From contig OZ024741.1 of assembly GCA_964016885.1 (NCBI GenBank), forward strand, positions 29,490,809 through 29,554,808: a stretch of DNA of 64,000 nt, written 5' to 3'. A program made the translations under genes and the position numbers. Positions within the stretch are counted from its first letter, which is position 1. The number at the start of each line of letters is the position of its first letter. The notes below the pieces were generated by a model. That model ran no database searches. It was not told where the DNA came from and was given only the letters and a program-made list of their open reading frames with translations. The DNA is from Eledone cirrhosa. Its lineage: Eukaryota; Mollusca; Cephalopoda; Octopoda; Eledonidae. Below, one piece after another: positions 44,116-54,407 of the stretch.

Positions 44116-44973
44116 ACGATCTATAGTAAACAGATTTATATTTCGCCAACTTTTCAATTGTTTGGTGTAATGTTGATCTTCGTGGTAAAAGACATGATAT
44201 CACAATGTTTTTCTTGTACGACTGTATCTCACCCTTATACTCTGCCTCCTTGTGTACGTAGAGAACATATTTTGAACCGATTTTGATGGAGTGTTTTACT
44301 ATATAACATTCTTACACTAAACTTTTTAAAATCGGCTGCTAGTTGATTTTGAGGGGCAGCGTAATATTCTCTTGAATAGCGGTACATGCCAGTGACACAA
44401 CGGGGGTCGTACATTTAATTAGAATCAACATTATACAGTTGAAGTTACCTGTTTTAATCCAGATGAGTTTAGCTCATGAGGAGCAATTTTTGTTTTCTCA
44501 GTGTGAAACCTGGGTCGAAACGGGAGCATGTAGCCGGTGGACAATAGTATATGTAACGACATTTTAAAAAATTATTTTTATTCACAGTTGTATAAATAAC
44601 ATTACAAATATTGATGGAAATATGAGGAAAAAAAAAGGATAAAAACAAAATTAAGTAATGCACTGAGGGGGAAGGGGTAAAGAAGGGTAGATCTGGTTGT
44701 ATAGGTAAGTAGCTTGCTGAAGTATGTTCAGTATCTCTGTGGCCCAATTTTTAAGTTTAACGCAAAATTTCACGTTGGTTCTTTGTTCCATGATGTAATC
44801 GCAGATTTGGACACGGGTGTGATCAGAAAAAACACCAATTTAACAACTCACAATGTAAACACAACAATGTTACTTGGTACACTGACTTATGACAGTTTCA
44901 GATAACTATCCCTGCGCGCGCAACCCTGTGCTACAAATCTCTTGGCGCGCTACAGAGCCAGTCCGGAAACATT
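44116..44973. other. AT-rich spacer next to the satellite, no gene seen
   Basis: This is low-copy-looking sequence with only short open frames of ordinary composition. It begins abruptly at the satellite edge. I see no recognisable protein, RNA gene or repeat family here. Confidence 0.6.
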
Positions 44974-45085
44974 TTGATAATACCTCGTTTTGATAACACC
45001 TCGTATTGATAACACCTCGTGTTGATAACATCTCATGTTGATAACATCTCGTATTGATAACACCTCGTATTGATAACACTTCGTA
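44974..45085. repeat. 16-bp minisatellite, seven copies
   Basis: Seven units of TTGATAACACCTCGTA with small substitutions start at 44974, 44990, 45006, 45022, 45038, 45054 and 45070. The spacing is 16 bp throughout with no indels. Confidence 0.92.
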
Positions 45086-46000
45086 CCTCTTTTACGTGAA
45101 GTTTATTTATAAAACTGAAGTTCTGTGGTGTTACTTGTAAGAAAAAAGATATAGTAGGGACTACTTTATGTCTGTTATTTTTAAGATAGTCTTTAGATGA
45201 TTGGGGTAGGATTGTTGTGATTGCACATCTGTGTTTATAGAATAGAGATGTTAAGGGAATGAGGATGTGTATTGGATTTGATGGGATGTTGGAAGGATAT
45301 GTAGATGCACGTTAAACAATATTGTGAGACAACCTTTTTTAAAACTTACTATTTCTAAGCTCTAGAAGCGGTGTTCTTGTAAATCATAACGACTTGTTGA
45401 CCTGTCATGTTTTGCGGGCTCTAGAAATCTTGTCTCCCATTTACTAGATCCTGTATATTTGACATTGTTATAACGAGTATTAGATGCTGGTGAGTGCAAG
45501 TATCTCATAGCCGGTTTAGGTGAATAGATATGATTTTTCTAAGGCCTTAAGCGTTTGAAATTTTAGATTTCCCTATTACTTTTTGAGCCTCTTATGAAAC
45601 CAATGGTTTCCAATAAAGGACTATATTAAAGGTGCTTAAATGTTGGTTCCTGATTCCTTGTGATAATGAATAAATGTCTCTAAAAGGCATTTGCTTCCAA
45701 AGTATTTTGGTCTGTGTTTGGTATTATTCTATTTTTTATCTATATCTCGTATTCCAAATAATTTTCTTTTCTTCAAAGTTAACATGCTCATAGTTCTAAG
45801 TCGAATTTCTTCTCAATTCTAGTAGTAAATCCGTGTAGTTGTTGCATTACAACTCAAATCTATGCATATAGAAGAGCTGGCTGATTGGACTTCCATAATA
45901 TTTGTATATGAATGCAGTATCGTTTAACATGATCGACTAAGATACGATGTACGCTCATTTGTCCTAGAGACATTTATTTAACTCGGATCAACAGAAAGCT
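45086..46000. other. AT-rich spacer, nothing recognised
   Basis: About 900 bp of AT-rich sequence with no long open frame in any phase. I recognise no repeat family or RNA gene here. Confidence 0.6.
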
Positions 46001-46174
46001 CTAGTCCCCCTCAAAGTAGGATCCTCCAACTGTAATGCACTTGTAGTACTCCAGCCATGCCTGGACGGCCCGTTTGTAGTCCTCCAAAGTTAAGGTGTCC
46101 AGATCGCTTGTCACAGCCTCCTTCATCTCCTCCACATCCTCCGATAAAACACGTTCATAGAACGCTTTATTCTT
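46001..46174 (-). pseudogene. Mariner-type transposase, C-terminal fragment
   Basis: A minus-strand frame of 57 codons ends at the TAG on 46001-46003 and is closed upstream by a stop at 46175-46177. Its last third reads YKRAVQAWLEYYKCITVGGS followed by YFEGD and the stop. The pattern of a tryptophan, a lysine-cysteine pair and a final glycine-x-YFEGD is typical of the end of mariner-family (Tc1/mariner, DDE/D) transposases. Only the C-terminal tail is present; the catalytic region and DNA-binding domain are absent, and I found no terminal inverted repeat beside it. It is most likely a relic. The short length leaves room for a chance match. Confidence 0.55.
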
Positions 46175-46487
46175 CTAATTCATGTATCTAATGCTGGGCC
46201 ACCACCATCAGATGGAGGAAATGTAAAGTTTACTTCTGCGGAATTAGAACACAATGTGTATAAAGCCGGAATACTGCCTAGCATTTTGTCCAACACTAAC
46301 GATTATACCAATTCAACAACCCGACATTCTCTCAACCTCAAAACTTTATTTTACAGAGTTTAGAAGGATAAAATTAAAAGGTGAGCTCAAAGGGATCTTA
46401 GATGAAATTGTAAAGACCCAGATACATGCTGCAGTCAATATTTTCTTAGATGTTCTAATGAGGCTGTAAATCCATCACATTTCTTGT

Positions 46488-46583
46488 TTATATCTGTGGA
46501 ATTGTTTGCCACCTGCCCATAATATCATCAATATACCTACATATATTTAGTAACACCTGACTCGTGGTTAATATTTCTTCCAT
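46488..46583 (-). pseudogene. Possible reverse-transcriptase scrap with RYIDDI motif
   Basis: A 31-codon minus-strand frame contains NICRYIDDIMGRW. A hydrophobic-YIDDI run after arginine is the form of reverse-transcriptase motif C in Penelope-like and some LINE elements. Nothing in frame to either side supports it, and stops close in on both ends. It may be a decayed retroelement or chance. Confidence 0.25.
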
Positions 46584-47335
46584 GGTTTACATGTGGGATC
46601 ACACTCAAATACATTCTGATAGTCAATCTATGCTTCTTTCAGAATGTTATTTTTGCTTAGGAATTTATCTAAGTCTGTTAAATATTTTAACCAGAATTGT
46701 CATATTCTATTATTTCCTGGTGTCTCGTTGCTATTCTTACTCACGTCTGAGTTACTTCTTGGAATTATATAACCTCCTACGTTCAGATGATGTGAGTGTT
46801 ACGTTTTAATAAATCTTGTTAGGTGCTGACTCCTTAGGTGTCTATATAGCAACCACTACACAATTATTCTATTTATGATGTTATACTCGTGCATTGATTT
46901 CTATTTTATGTTTTACCTACTTCTTAATAAAATCGTTTTAGATTGAAAAAGAAGAAAGAAACCCAAAACATTTCGACTCAAAAATATCGTTGTCGCGATT
47001 TAGCAAAGAGCAGTTTTTTAGGCTTCCTCTTTAAATTTCTAGTTCTTTCTTTTTTATGTTTTGGTATATTTCTGGTGTATTTTCATCTCGGTTTCTTTAT
47101 TAGATTTCCAATGTGTCTGTCTTCATTGATTTCATTCAGGTTTGAGAAATGTTTTCTTTACCATTATCGTTTCCTCTGTTTTTCCTTCGGTTGTTTGATA
47201 TTTTTTTAAATATATGTTTTTTGAGTTTTTCTGAGATAGTGGCTGGCCATTTGCTGTGTATCTACTCTGGCTTTTGGATATAATGTTACATTAAAACTGC
47301 TGATGTTAAATCTATTTTAATTCTTTAAGTATTTC
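46584..47335. other. AT-rich spacer, no gene seen
   Basis: The plus-strand open frames here are rich in Phe, Leu, Tyr and Ser because the DNA is T-rich. They lack any domain I recognise. I see no structured repeat. Confidence 0.55.
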
Positions 47336-47707
47336 TCACGAATACAAGCGACCAAAATGGAGTTCTTACCAAGGATCTTTGGAGTAACATTACTAGAGTG
47401 CGTAGCTCAGAGAACAGAGAGTCGCTCAAGGATAGAACCACTAATTCTCCGAATTGAGATGTTAGCTTTGATACTATGGGCATATGGTTATAATATCTCA
47501 GGAAAGAATCGCTGGACAGACTTTGCGGCAAAACTAATAGGCAGGAGACCTAGGGGTAAACTTCGAGCAAGATAGTTGGGTAACATTCACGAGCTTTGCT
47601 GGTCTTGCTTGGGAATCCAGCCGGATCAGTTGGAGATTGTTGCTTCTGACAGGACACGCTGGAAGGAGTGTTTGAGGACTCTTCCCCCATGGACCTCTCA
47701 GGAATAA
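47336..47707 (+). pseudogene. LINE reverse-transcriptase polyprotein, C-terminal tail
   Basis: One reading frame runs from about 47336 to the TAA at 47705-47707 with a single internal TAG at 47573. The upstream part (RIFGVTLLECV, then RIEPLILRIEM) and the downstream part (RRPRGKLRAR, stop, LGNIHELCWSC, SDRTRWKECL) follow the usual order at the end of many LINE polyproteins: a GVTL-like segment, a helix ending in LRIE, a basic GRRPRG linker, and a final DRxxWR-like motif. The catalytic reverse-transcriptase and endonuclease domains are missing. An AAT-rich tail follows directly and may be this element's own 3' end. I cannot assign the clade. Confidence 0.55.
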
Positions 47708-47748
47708 GTAAATAAATAATAATAATAATAATAGTAATAATAATAATG
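47708..47748. repeat. (AAT)n tract at the 3' end of the Tx1-like LINE
   Basis: An imperfect AAT microsatellite joins the tail of the plus-strand LINE fragment to the 3' end of the minus-strand element that follows. Confidence 0.9.
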
Positions 47749-47929
47749 ATTTCTTTATTAACCACAAGGGTTTACATAAAGTAGACATTAAGGACAGTGC
47801 AGGACAATACAGGACGGTACAAATGGGCATTTCTGCGTGTAAAAAACAAAAACAGAGGAAGTAACAAAAAAAATAACAATGAAAAATTCCCCATGTAAAA
47901 TTCCCCTCTCCCAGTTTTCCACCTTTAAT

Positions 47930-50900
47930 TTACAGATATATACTCAGAGTAGGCCCATTCACTCGGGCCATTCTTGCTTCTCTCACCCATCTTTCAACAA
48001 AATGCTGGGAAGAGAGCACTTCCCTCTCTACTCTGATTTTCCTTTTCAAATGAAATTTGAAAAAGTCAATCAGGGCATCACCGAAGAGGTAAGTGCTCGT
48101 CTTCAGCCCTTTCAAACGTGTCCACCATACTATCCCTTTCGCCATGGCCACCAGACAGATAAAAACTGCCTGCCCTTCCCGGCTAAAGGAGGAGGGCGGG
48201 GCAATCCTCACGATGGACTCAGATGATAGCCGCATCCGTCCTACACGCGACAGCAGGTGTTCGACATAAACCCACAAGTCAGCAATTTTCGGACACTGGA
48301 CGAGTGCGTGCAGGACGGGTTCGTCGCCCTGCGCGCATCTTGGACATGCCCGGCTGACGGCACCTCCATTCCTGTAGAGTTTATCCCGAACTGGCAAGGC
48401 TCCTCGGTAGCACTGCCAGGCCAGAGATTTCTGGAAGATGTCCATAGGCCCCAGCCCGAAAGTTCTTCCGAAGAGATTGGCTAGTTGATTTTCGTCGACG
48501 CCTAGAGTTTCCCCAAGTACGTTGTCGCTCTTCCCATCCACTAATCCTCTATAGAACGCCGAGGTGGAGTTTCCACCGATCACATTGCCCGATTGGTCGA
48601 GGGCTGTGAGCGCCTGAAGACATTTCAGTCTCCAGGCGCTGCCTCTCGGTTTTCGCTTGGCCCAGGACTGCAGCTCCGTCAAGGAAACGAGCTGGGGAAA
48701 TACGTGTCTAGCAAACGGCGACCACACCTGATCACCGTCGAGGAAGAGGTGGAGATGTCGTAGCCTGAGCGCGTGCCTGCGCATCATCAGCCACGGCATG
48801 CCCAGCCCTCCACGTAGCGGGTGTTGACAACAGATGGACCGCCTGACCATCGGAGCGCGTCCCTTCCACAAAAAGCGAAAGAGCAAACGCTCCAGCGCAG
48901 TCAGGCGAGGCTTAGGACAAGGTACGACGGTCAGGCGGTAGCAGATGACAGACGCGATGTACGCGTTAGCCACCTCTGATCGACCTTTCAGGGATAGCTT
49001 CTTCTCCGCCCATTTCTGGGTGAGAGAAGCCACCCTGCTCGTCACCTCGTCCCAGTTTTTGTCCATCTGGAGGTCCGGACCGAAACAGACCCCTAGCAAT
49101 TTAACCGGTCCGTCCGCCAAGCGTCCGACGACGCTGTTGGACGGCATGGACTTGCCTCTCCAGGTGCCGAGCTGCAGACCCACGGAATTTTCCTGGTTGA
49201 TCATTGCTCCTGTCACCGCTTCGTATTCTCTTAGTGTAGTGCTGATCGCCTCGATGTGTTTGGCGTTCGACACCACTACGGTGACATCGTCCGCATATGC
49301 TGACACGGATCTTCTGCATCCTAGTTCGCGCGGGACACCCCTAAACGTCTCCAGTTTGTGCAGTAATGGCTCGAGAGTCAATACGTACAAGAGGGACGAG
49401 AGGGGACATCCTTGGCGGACCGAGGGCATGATGTTGAACGGTTCCGAAAGGTGACCGTTCACTCTCACCACAGAGCAGATGTCGCTGTGCATGGCAGCGA
49501 TCCAGCCTCTGAAGACAGGCCCAAAGCCAGCCACCCTCAGGACTGCCGCCAGATAACGATGGTCGACCCTATGGAAAGCTTTCGACTGATCTAAATTGAT
49601 CAAAGACCCACCCGTGCCAGGTTCCCTAGCTACCCTCTCTACGATGTATCGCATGAGGTGGAGGTTGTCGTCGATGGATATGTCGGGAATGGCGCATGTC
49701 TGCGCCTCTCCCACCAGACCACCAACGACAAGCGCCAACCTCTTTGCTAGCACCTTGGCCAAAATCTTGAACTCTGTGTTTAGCAGAGTTATGGGCCTGA
49801 AATTATCTATGTTATCCCCCTTGTTCGGATCCTTTCTCAGCAGTGCCACCGCTCCTCGGCTCTCAGAGCTGGGAATTCTCCCGTTCTGTTGCCAGTTGCA
49901 GTAGACGTCCACCAAGAGGCCTCCGAACAAGTCTGGCATCTGTACGTAAAGTTCATAGGGCAGACCATCCAAACCAGGCGATTTACCCCTTGTGCAGCCA
50001 GTCATTGCCTCCCGTACGTCAGCGGCTGTTATCGGCTTTTCGCAACACTCCGCCTCAGTGGCCGAGAGCCGCGGCAGTCCAACGAGGTAGACACTAAAGT
50101 TCATCCCTCGACCCGACCCGCCGCTGCCCCCGAACAGCTGAGCGAAGTGTCGCTGAAAAGCTTCACAGATTTTCCCGGGATCGAGTAGCATGCGCCCGTC
50201 GTGGTCCACTAAAGACCGGATCGTGGCTTTGTTGCCACGACGCGCCTCCGCCACTCGGGCCCATTGAACGGCTTTCGTCCCATCGTGTCTGAGAGCACGC
50301 ACCCTAGCTCTGACAACGCAGCCTTCGTGCTTTGCATTGAAGAATTGGTCAAGGGCCAATTTCGCCGCAAGCACGTCGGTCGCGATGCCTTTGCTAAGTG
50401 CCTAGTCTAATTTTCTAACTAGTTCTCCCTCTGCTCTATTTTTCTCTATTGCTAAAGCCTTACTAAACCTAATGGATTCTATTCTAATTGCTCTTTTCAG
50501 AGCAAACCACCACTTGTTGTTGACGATGGCATCCGTCAACGCCCGCTTAATTAGTTCTCTAATCCGGTCTCTGTACGCCTTGCGCGCTGGTAAGGACGCG
50601 TTTAGCTTCCAGTAGCCGGGTCCTCGTCTATGAAGCCTATCTAAGTCAAGCACACAGATGACGAATTTGTGGTCGGTGTAGCTGACTATCTTGAATTGTG
50701 GACAGCCTATGCTAGACCTATCTATTTCCTTACAAAATACTCTATCTAGATATGATCTGGATGACTCTATGCGATTTGTCCAAGTCCACATTGGCACATT
50801 CGGGAAATCCAATCGGTACCTGTCAGACAGTTCAAAACGCTTGAGCAGGTTGGTGAGGCTCTTGCACCCTCCACCCCTATCCGCTAATCCCACACAGTCT

Positions 50901-51347
50901 CAGCGTGCATCTAAGATCCCGTTCCAGTCGCCCACTAACATTAAAGAGCGGGACGTTCCAAGAAAGGTCTCCAGACGCCGGAAGAAATCAGGCCGCCCTG
51001 CTCCTGTCGGGGCATAGAGGGCCACTATCCTGAAAGCTTGCCCGTCTCCGCTGGTCACGTCCAGCACCACCAACTTACCCTCTGGGTCCAGGAAGATGGC
51101 CCGTATGGCAAGATCCAAACCTCTCCGAAAAAGCACAGCAACTGCCCCCCGATCCCGGACGGCTGGGAGATGCGTACACATCGTAGCCGCCGAAGATAGG
51201 TGCGAAGGCCCGTGCTTCGGAGATTCTGGTCTCGCTGATGGACACTACATCTATGTTTAGATACCTGAGGTCGTTGAGCAGGTGACCCTGCTTCCATGAC
51301 GACCCCAAGCCACGCGCATTTATGCTGCCTATTCTGTGTGAGGTCAT
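47930..51347 (-). pseudogene. LINE ORF2: APE-type endonuclease plus reverse transcriptase, disrupted
   Basis: This polyprotein would nick the target and copy the element's RNA. The start chosen is the ATG at 51345-51347 (MTSHRIGSINARGL). The endonuclease part shows the early Asn, SETRI, GDWNG near residue 142, YLDRVF, and a YTDH motif. The reverse transcriptase follows with FRPITLLNTEFKILAK, the motif A segment INLDQSKAFHRVDH (usually AFDRVDH), QGCPLS, and the catalytic YADD near 49285-49300. A FLWKGR...GGLGMP segment and a late cysteine-rich CPRCAQGDEPVLH stretch follow, in the order seen in Tx1/L1 elements. Damage seen: a frameshift around 51155-51181, an in-frame TGA at 50900-50902 (CGA to TGA would explain it), and an in-frame TAG at 50402-50404. 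The 814-codon stretch after that is open to the stop at 47930. Confidence 0.85.
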
Positions 51348-51883
51348 GTTTAAAATAGAGTGGGAAAGATGGGAAAGACCACTTACCGTACTTTTCGTAG
51401 AGGAAGGATGGTTTCTCCATCCCTTTTCACTTGATCGCCTGGTGAAGGGACCGTTGAATCGTCCCTTCGGCTGGTCGTCGGCTCTTCTATGAGTATGCCC
51501 GAATATACTCTTCGGTTGAGAGTCCCTCCTAGGTCTCTGAAATCACCAACTGCGTTGGGGAATTTCGTTTTAATGTTTGTGTATTGTTTCTGTGCTATTT
51601 TTACCAGTCTTATGTTCGTTGGTGTTTTGATTGGTGCTGGTATTATGTAGTCGTGCTGTGAAATGTCTGTGTTCAATTATGTAAGTCATTAGTTTCTTGT
51701 TGTGTGTATTTATTGCCGTGCATTTGTTTTTCTGGGGGTGGGGTGTGGTTCTGCTATTTTCTTGTCGTTGTTGCTGGGTGTGTGTGTTTTGTTGTTGTGT
51801 TTGCGATGTTGGTGCTTGTGGTGGTGGTGTTAAAGGTGTTGTTGTTGTTGGCGGTGGGGTTGTCGCCGGTGGTGATGGTGGTG
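51348..51883 (-). other. Inter-ORF segment of the LINE with a 97-codon open frame
   Basis: More than 500 bp separate the end of ORF1 from the ORF2 start. A minus-strand frame at 51383-51676 (97 codons, starting MNTDISQHDYIIP) fits between them and overlaps neither. It is hydrophilic and resembles nothing I know. The remainder (about 51690-51883) is CA-rich on the minus strand. It could be spacer, a small extra ORF, or a chance open frame. Confidence 0.4.
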
Positions 51884-52583
51884 CTATGTGGGTGGTGATA
51901 GTGTTGGTGGTGTTGCTGCTGTGAGTCTCTTTGCAGTAGCCTTTACCCTTTTTTCATTTCTTTCCTTCCTTTTCGAAGGCGACGATGCGCTGCTTCTGCG
52001 TTTTTGCCCTTTTGCGACCTTTTGCCATCCCTCTCCCATCTCACACTCCATGTCTGATTCTGTGAGGTCGGGGAGGGGTACCAGCTCCACTCTTTCACTT
52101 GTTGTTGTTGGTGATGTTTGCAGTGGAGTCTCTGTTGGAGCTGCAGTTGGTATTACTGTTGTTGTTGTTAATACTTCGACTGCTGCTGCTGTTCTTGATT
52201 TCCGTGGCGTGGGTATGGGTGCCACGGACCCATCGTTCCTGGTTGCCGCTTGTCCTGTTGCTGTTAGCAGTGGAGCCGGTATCGGAAGGAGGGGGGTTTT
52301 CTCCTTTCTCAGGGTTTTCTCGTTGCAGAAGGCCCTGAGGTGAGTCTTCGATCCACAGCGAAAGCATTTCGGGCGTTTGCCTTAACACTTATGGGCAGTT
52401 GAGTGCCGTTATCGAAGTCTATCACATCCGGGATAGCTTCGATACACTCCTGGTTGGTTTGGATTAACATCTCAATAGAGGTGCCGACCCAATCTTCTCT
52501 TACTCTTTTCTGTACTTGCAGTACAGTTGTTTTGTCCTCGATTTCGACGAGGACAGACGCGGCCAGCCAAGAAGGGGCCATCC

Positions 52584-52598
52584 GGGGGGGGGGGGGGG
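52584..52598. repeat. G15 homopolymer inside LINE ORF1
   Basis: Fifteen consecutive G on the plus strand encode four prolines of ORF1 on the minus strand. Its length may be miscounted in sequencing, which would alter the apparent frame. Confidence 0.85.
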
Positions 52599-53009
52599 TC
52601 AGTTTGACCCTCACAATTTTTTGCCCACAGTAGGAGGGCACCAACACCATTTCCTCGCTTCTTAGGGTCACTAAGGATTGAGCCTTTGCCTCCTGGGGTG
52701 TGGCAAAAAGCACGTCTACGGTGGTATATTTCTTGCCTCGGGTGATATGCGTTTTCCGCTGCCACACAGACCCTAAGGCTTTTTGTATTTGAGCCTCTGT
52801 GGCTCTTTCAACCCTACGGGATTTTGTGCTTACTGTACGGTACGTGACCGTACAGTGCTGTTGGGTTTCGAAAATTTGTTTGGCTGCCTTGCAGATTGCT
52901 CTGTGTCCAGTGTTCGTCACCATCTTCTTCACTTCCTGTAATTCCTCATTTGTTATGAGGATGATTTCCAGGTTCTTTGCGATACCTGCAAACGAGATTG
53001 GTTTTTCTT

Positions 53010-53285
53010 TGCTGCTGTTGTTGATGTTGTTGTTGTCGTCGTCAGAGCTGCTGTTACTTTTGTTGTTGCTGCAGGTACTACGACTACTGCCGCCGCCGCT
53101 GTTGCTGTTGTTGCTGTTGTTGTTGCTGTTGTTGTTGCTGTTGCTGCTAATGCTGTTGCTGCTAATGCTGTTGCTGTTTATGCTGCTACTGATGCTGTTG
53201 CGGCTGCTACTGTTGTTTTCCTCGTCACTGTTGCTGCTGCTGCTGTTATTACGGCTGCTACTGCTATTATTCCTGACGTCAGACG
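53010..53285. repeat. CTG/TTG-type trinucleotide expansion in ORF1
   Basis: The plus strand is almost entirely TTG, CTG and related triplets. On the minus strand these read as AAC/AGC codons, giving the Asn/Ser-rich domain of ORF1. The poly-Leu frame on the plus strand is only the reverse reading. Confidence 0.88.
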
Positions 53286-53532
53286 AATGAAATGGGTTTT
53301 CGTATTTCCCGCACACCTTTTTCGTCGTTGTCGTCGTCGTCGTGGAGAAATGTTTCACACTTTTCACGTGATTTTTCTTTACTGGCGTCGCTTGCGAAAG
53401 AGAAGGGAGGGAGAGAGACACATTTAGAGAAGGGAGGGAGAGAGACAATCTTTTCTCTGCTGTAGTGACGATTGAGGAAGAAGAAGACGGAATGAGTGGG
53501 AGTAACCTATGAAAATTCTTTTTCGTAGCCAT

Positions 53533-53746
53533 ATTTTTTTTTGTTTAAAATAAATATTGGGCACAAAACCCCAATAGGCGGTTATTTAACCCCGAAGGGC
53601 CAAATACCGGGCAGAAAGACCCCTCTCACGAGGAGGAGGGTGTTTTTGTCTACAATTTGGTTAAAGTTTTAAACAATTTACAATTGTTATAGCGGTCAAA
53701 ATTTACAATACCTTACAGAGCCGAGCCTCCGTCAACCATAGCATTC
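53533..53746 (-). other. 5' leader of the Tx1-like LINE
   Basis: About 210 bp separate the ORF1 start from the (AAT)n tract. It contains CCCCAATAGGCGG and CCCTCTCACGAGGAGGAGGG, the latter able to form a small hairpin. LINEs carry an internal promoter in this position, but I see no diagnostic element here. Confidence 0.45.

Positions 53747-53814
<68 letters not shown>
53747..53814. repeat. (AAT)n microsatellite, 68 bp
   Basis: An uninterrupted AAT tract abuts the 5' end of the Tx1-like LINE. An AAT tract also abuts the 3' end at 47708. Confidence 0.96.
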
Positions 53815-53818
<4 letters not shown>

Positions 53819-53822
53819 GAAA

Positions 53823-54059
53823 TTAGAACACAATAGGCCTGACTTGGTGGTTTTTGACAAGGAAAAAAGATTGTGCCTAATTGTAGATGTAGCTTGCTCA
53901 TTTGACACGAGAGTGCAAGAAAAGGAGAGGGAGAAAATTAACCGATACCAGGATTTAAAGTGGGGGTTAAAAAGGATTTGGAACTTCTATGAAATCAAGG
54001 TCGTCCCGATTGTCATAGGCCCACTAGGTACTAACTCAAGGATGGTTAAAGAAGATTAG
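53823..54059 (+). pseudogene. LINE C-terminal restriction-like endonuclease domain fragment
   Basis: A plus-strand frame of 78 codons reads NRPDLVVFDKEKRLCLIVDV, then ACSFDTRVQEKEREKINRYQ, a DLKWGLKRIW run and VVPIVIGPLG before the stop. The RPDLVV...D...IVDVA pattern with a following KE-rich helix and V-P-V-V-I-G-x-L-G is the common C-terminal module of a widespread LINE group carrying a PD-(D/E)xK-like nuclease. The N-terminal reverse transcriptase is absent on this side. A related reverse-transcriptase piece lies on the opposite strand at 54755-55606, so the two are not one colinear copy. Confidence 0.65.
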
Positions 54060-54181
54060 TCCAGCCCCGCTTTTTGGAACACTTCAAAAGGCATGAATAT
54101 CTGAGGATGTAGGTAGCGGCTTGATATACATTTGAACAAACTTTCCACTTAAATAACATCAATGACTGAGATTCAAAGAAC

Positions 54182-54407
54182 AACAACAATAATAATAATA
54201 TCTACTATAGGCACAAGGCCAACAATTTTCGAGGGGAAGAGGAAAGTTGATTAAATTGACACCAGTGATGCTTTATCTTATCAACCCTGCGAGGATGATA
54301 GGCAAAGATAACCTCGACAGGATTCGAACTCAGAACGTAAAGGGTCATAATTCTATGCTGTGCAGCATGGTGTCCGACGCTCTATCGATACTGCCAATCC
54401 ACCACCC
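54182..54407 (-). mobile_element. tRNA-derived SINE, cephalopod type, full length
   Basis: In minus-strand sense the element has an A-box-like TGGCAGTATCGATAGAGC, a B box GAGTTCGAATCC (about 54320-54333), the body motif TTGGCCTTGTGCC, and an AT-rich (ATT)n/(GTT)n tail at 54181-54200. RNA polymerase III boxes in the head and the shared body mark it as a SINE. Its closest companions in this window are at 57514, 58668 and 58889. Confidence 0.85.

Larger units (their letters stand above)
51884..53532 (-). pseudogene. LINE ORF1, nucleic-acid-binding protein with CCHC knuckle, frameshifted
   Basis: ORF1 proteins of LINEs coat the element RNA. The frame opens at the ATG on 53530-53532 (MATKKNFHRLLP). 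Residues from about 80 to 170 are almost pure Ser and Asn, encoded by AGC/AAC triplet runs with a short Gly/Arg break. A folded-looking region follows (ISFAGIAKNLEIILI onward). This frame runs past a break near 52370-52400. In the next frame comes a zinc knuckle, CFRCGSKTHLRAFC (C-x2-C-x4-H-x4-C, 52325-52366), then a Thr/Pro-rich tail ending at the TAG on 51884-51886. A single 1-base indel would explain the shift. A run of 15 G (52584-52598) encodes a proline stretch. Confidence 0.75.
47749..53746 (-). mobile_element. Near full-length non-LTR retrotransposon, Tx1/L1-like
   Basis: This is a minus-strand LINE of about 6 kb: a 5' leader (53533-53746), ORF1 (51884-53532), an inter-ORF segment (51348-51883), ORF2 (47930-51347) and a 3' untranslated region ending in TTAATAAAG just before (ATT)n. 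Both outer edges touch (AAT)n tracts (47708-47748 and 53747-53814). The 3' region matches the truncated plus-strand copy at 55612-55954, except that about 80 bp present there after GGGAGAGGG is missing here. ORF2 is clearly more G+C-rich than the surrounding DNA. It is dead as it stands because both ORFs are interrupted. Clade assignment rests on resemblance of the reverse-transcriptase segments to Tx1-type proteins. Confidence 0.8.

Noticed and set aside
46943..47209. Phe/Leu-rich small membrane protein
   Set aside because: The composition follows from T-rich DNA; there is no conserved motif or gene context.
48945..50188. Plus-strand open frames opposite LINE ORF2
   Set aside because: They are shadows of the G+C-rich ORF2 and contain no domain.
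51697..52343. Plus-strand Val/Gly/Cys-rich frames
   Set aside because: They are GT-rich reverse readings of the ORF1 tail and inter-ORF segment of the LINE.
52799..53290. Plus-strand Leu-rich membrane-like protein
   Set aside because: Poly-Leu is the reverse reading of the AGC/AAC expansion in LINE ORF1.
53713..53901. Poly-Leu frame over the (AAT)n tract, minus strand
   Set aside because: It is the reverse reading of the AAT microsatellite.
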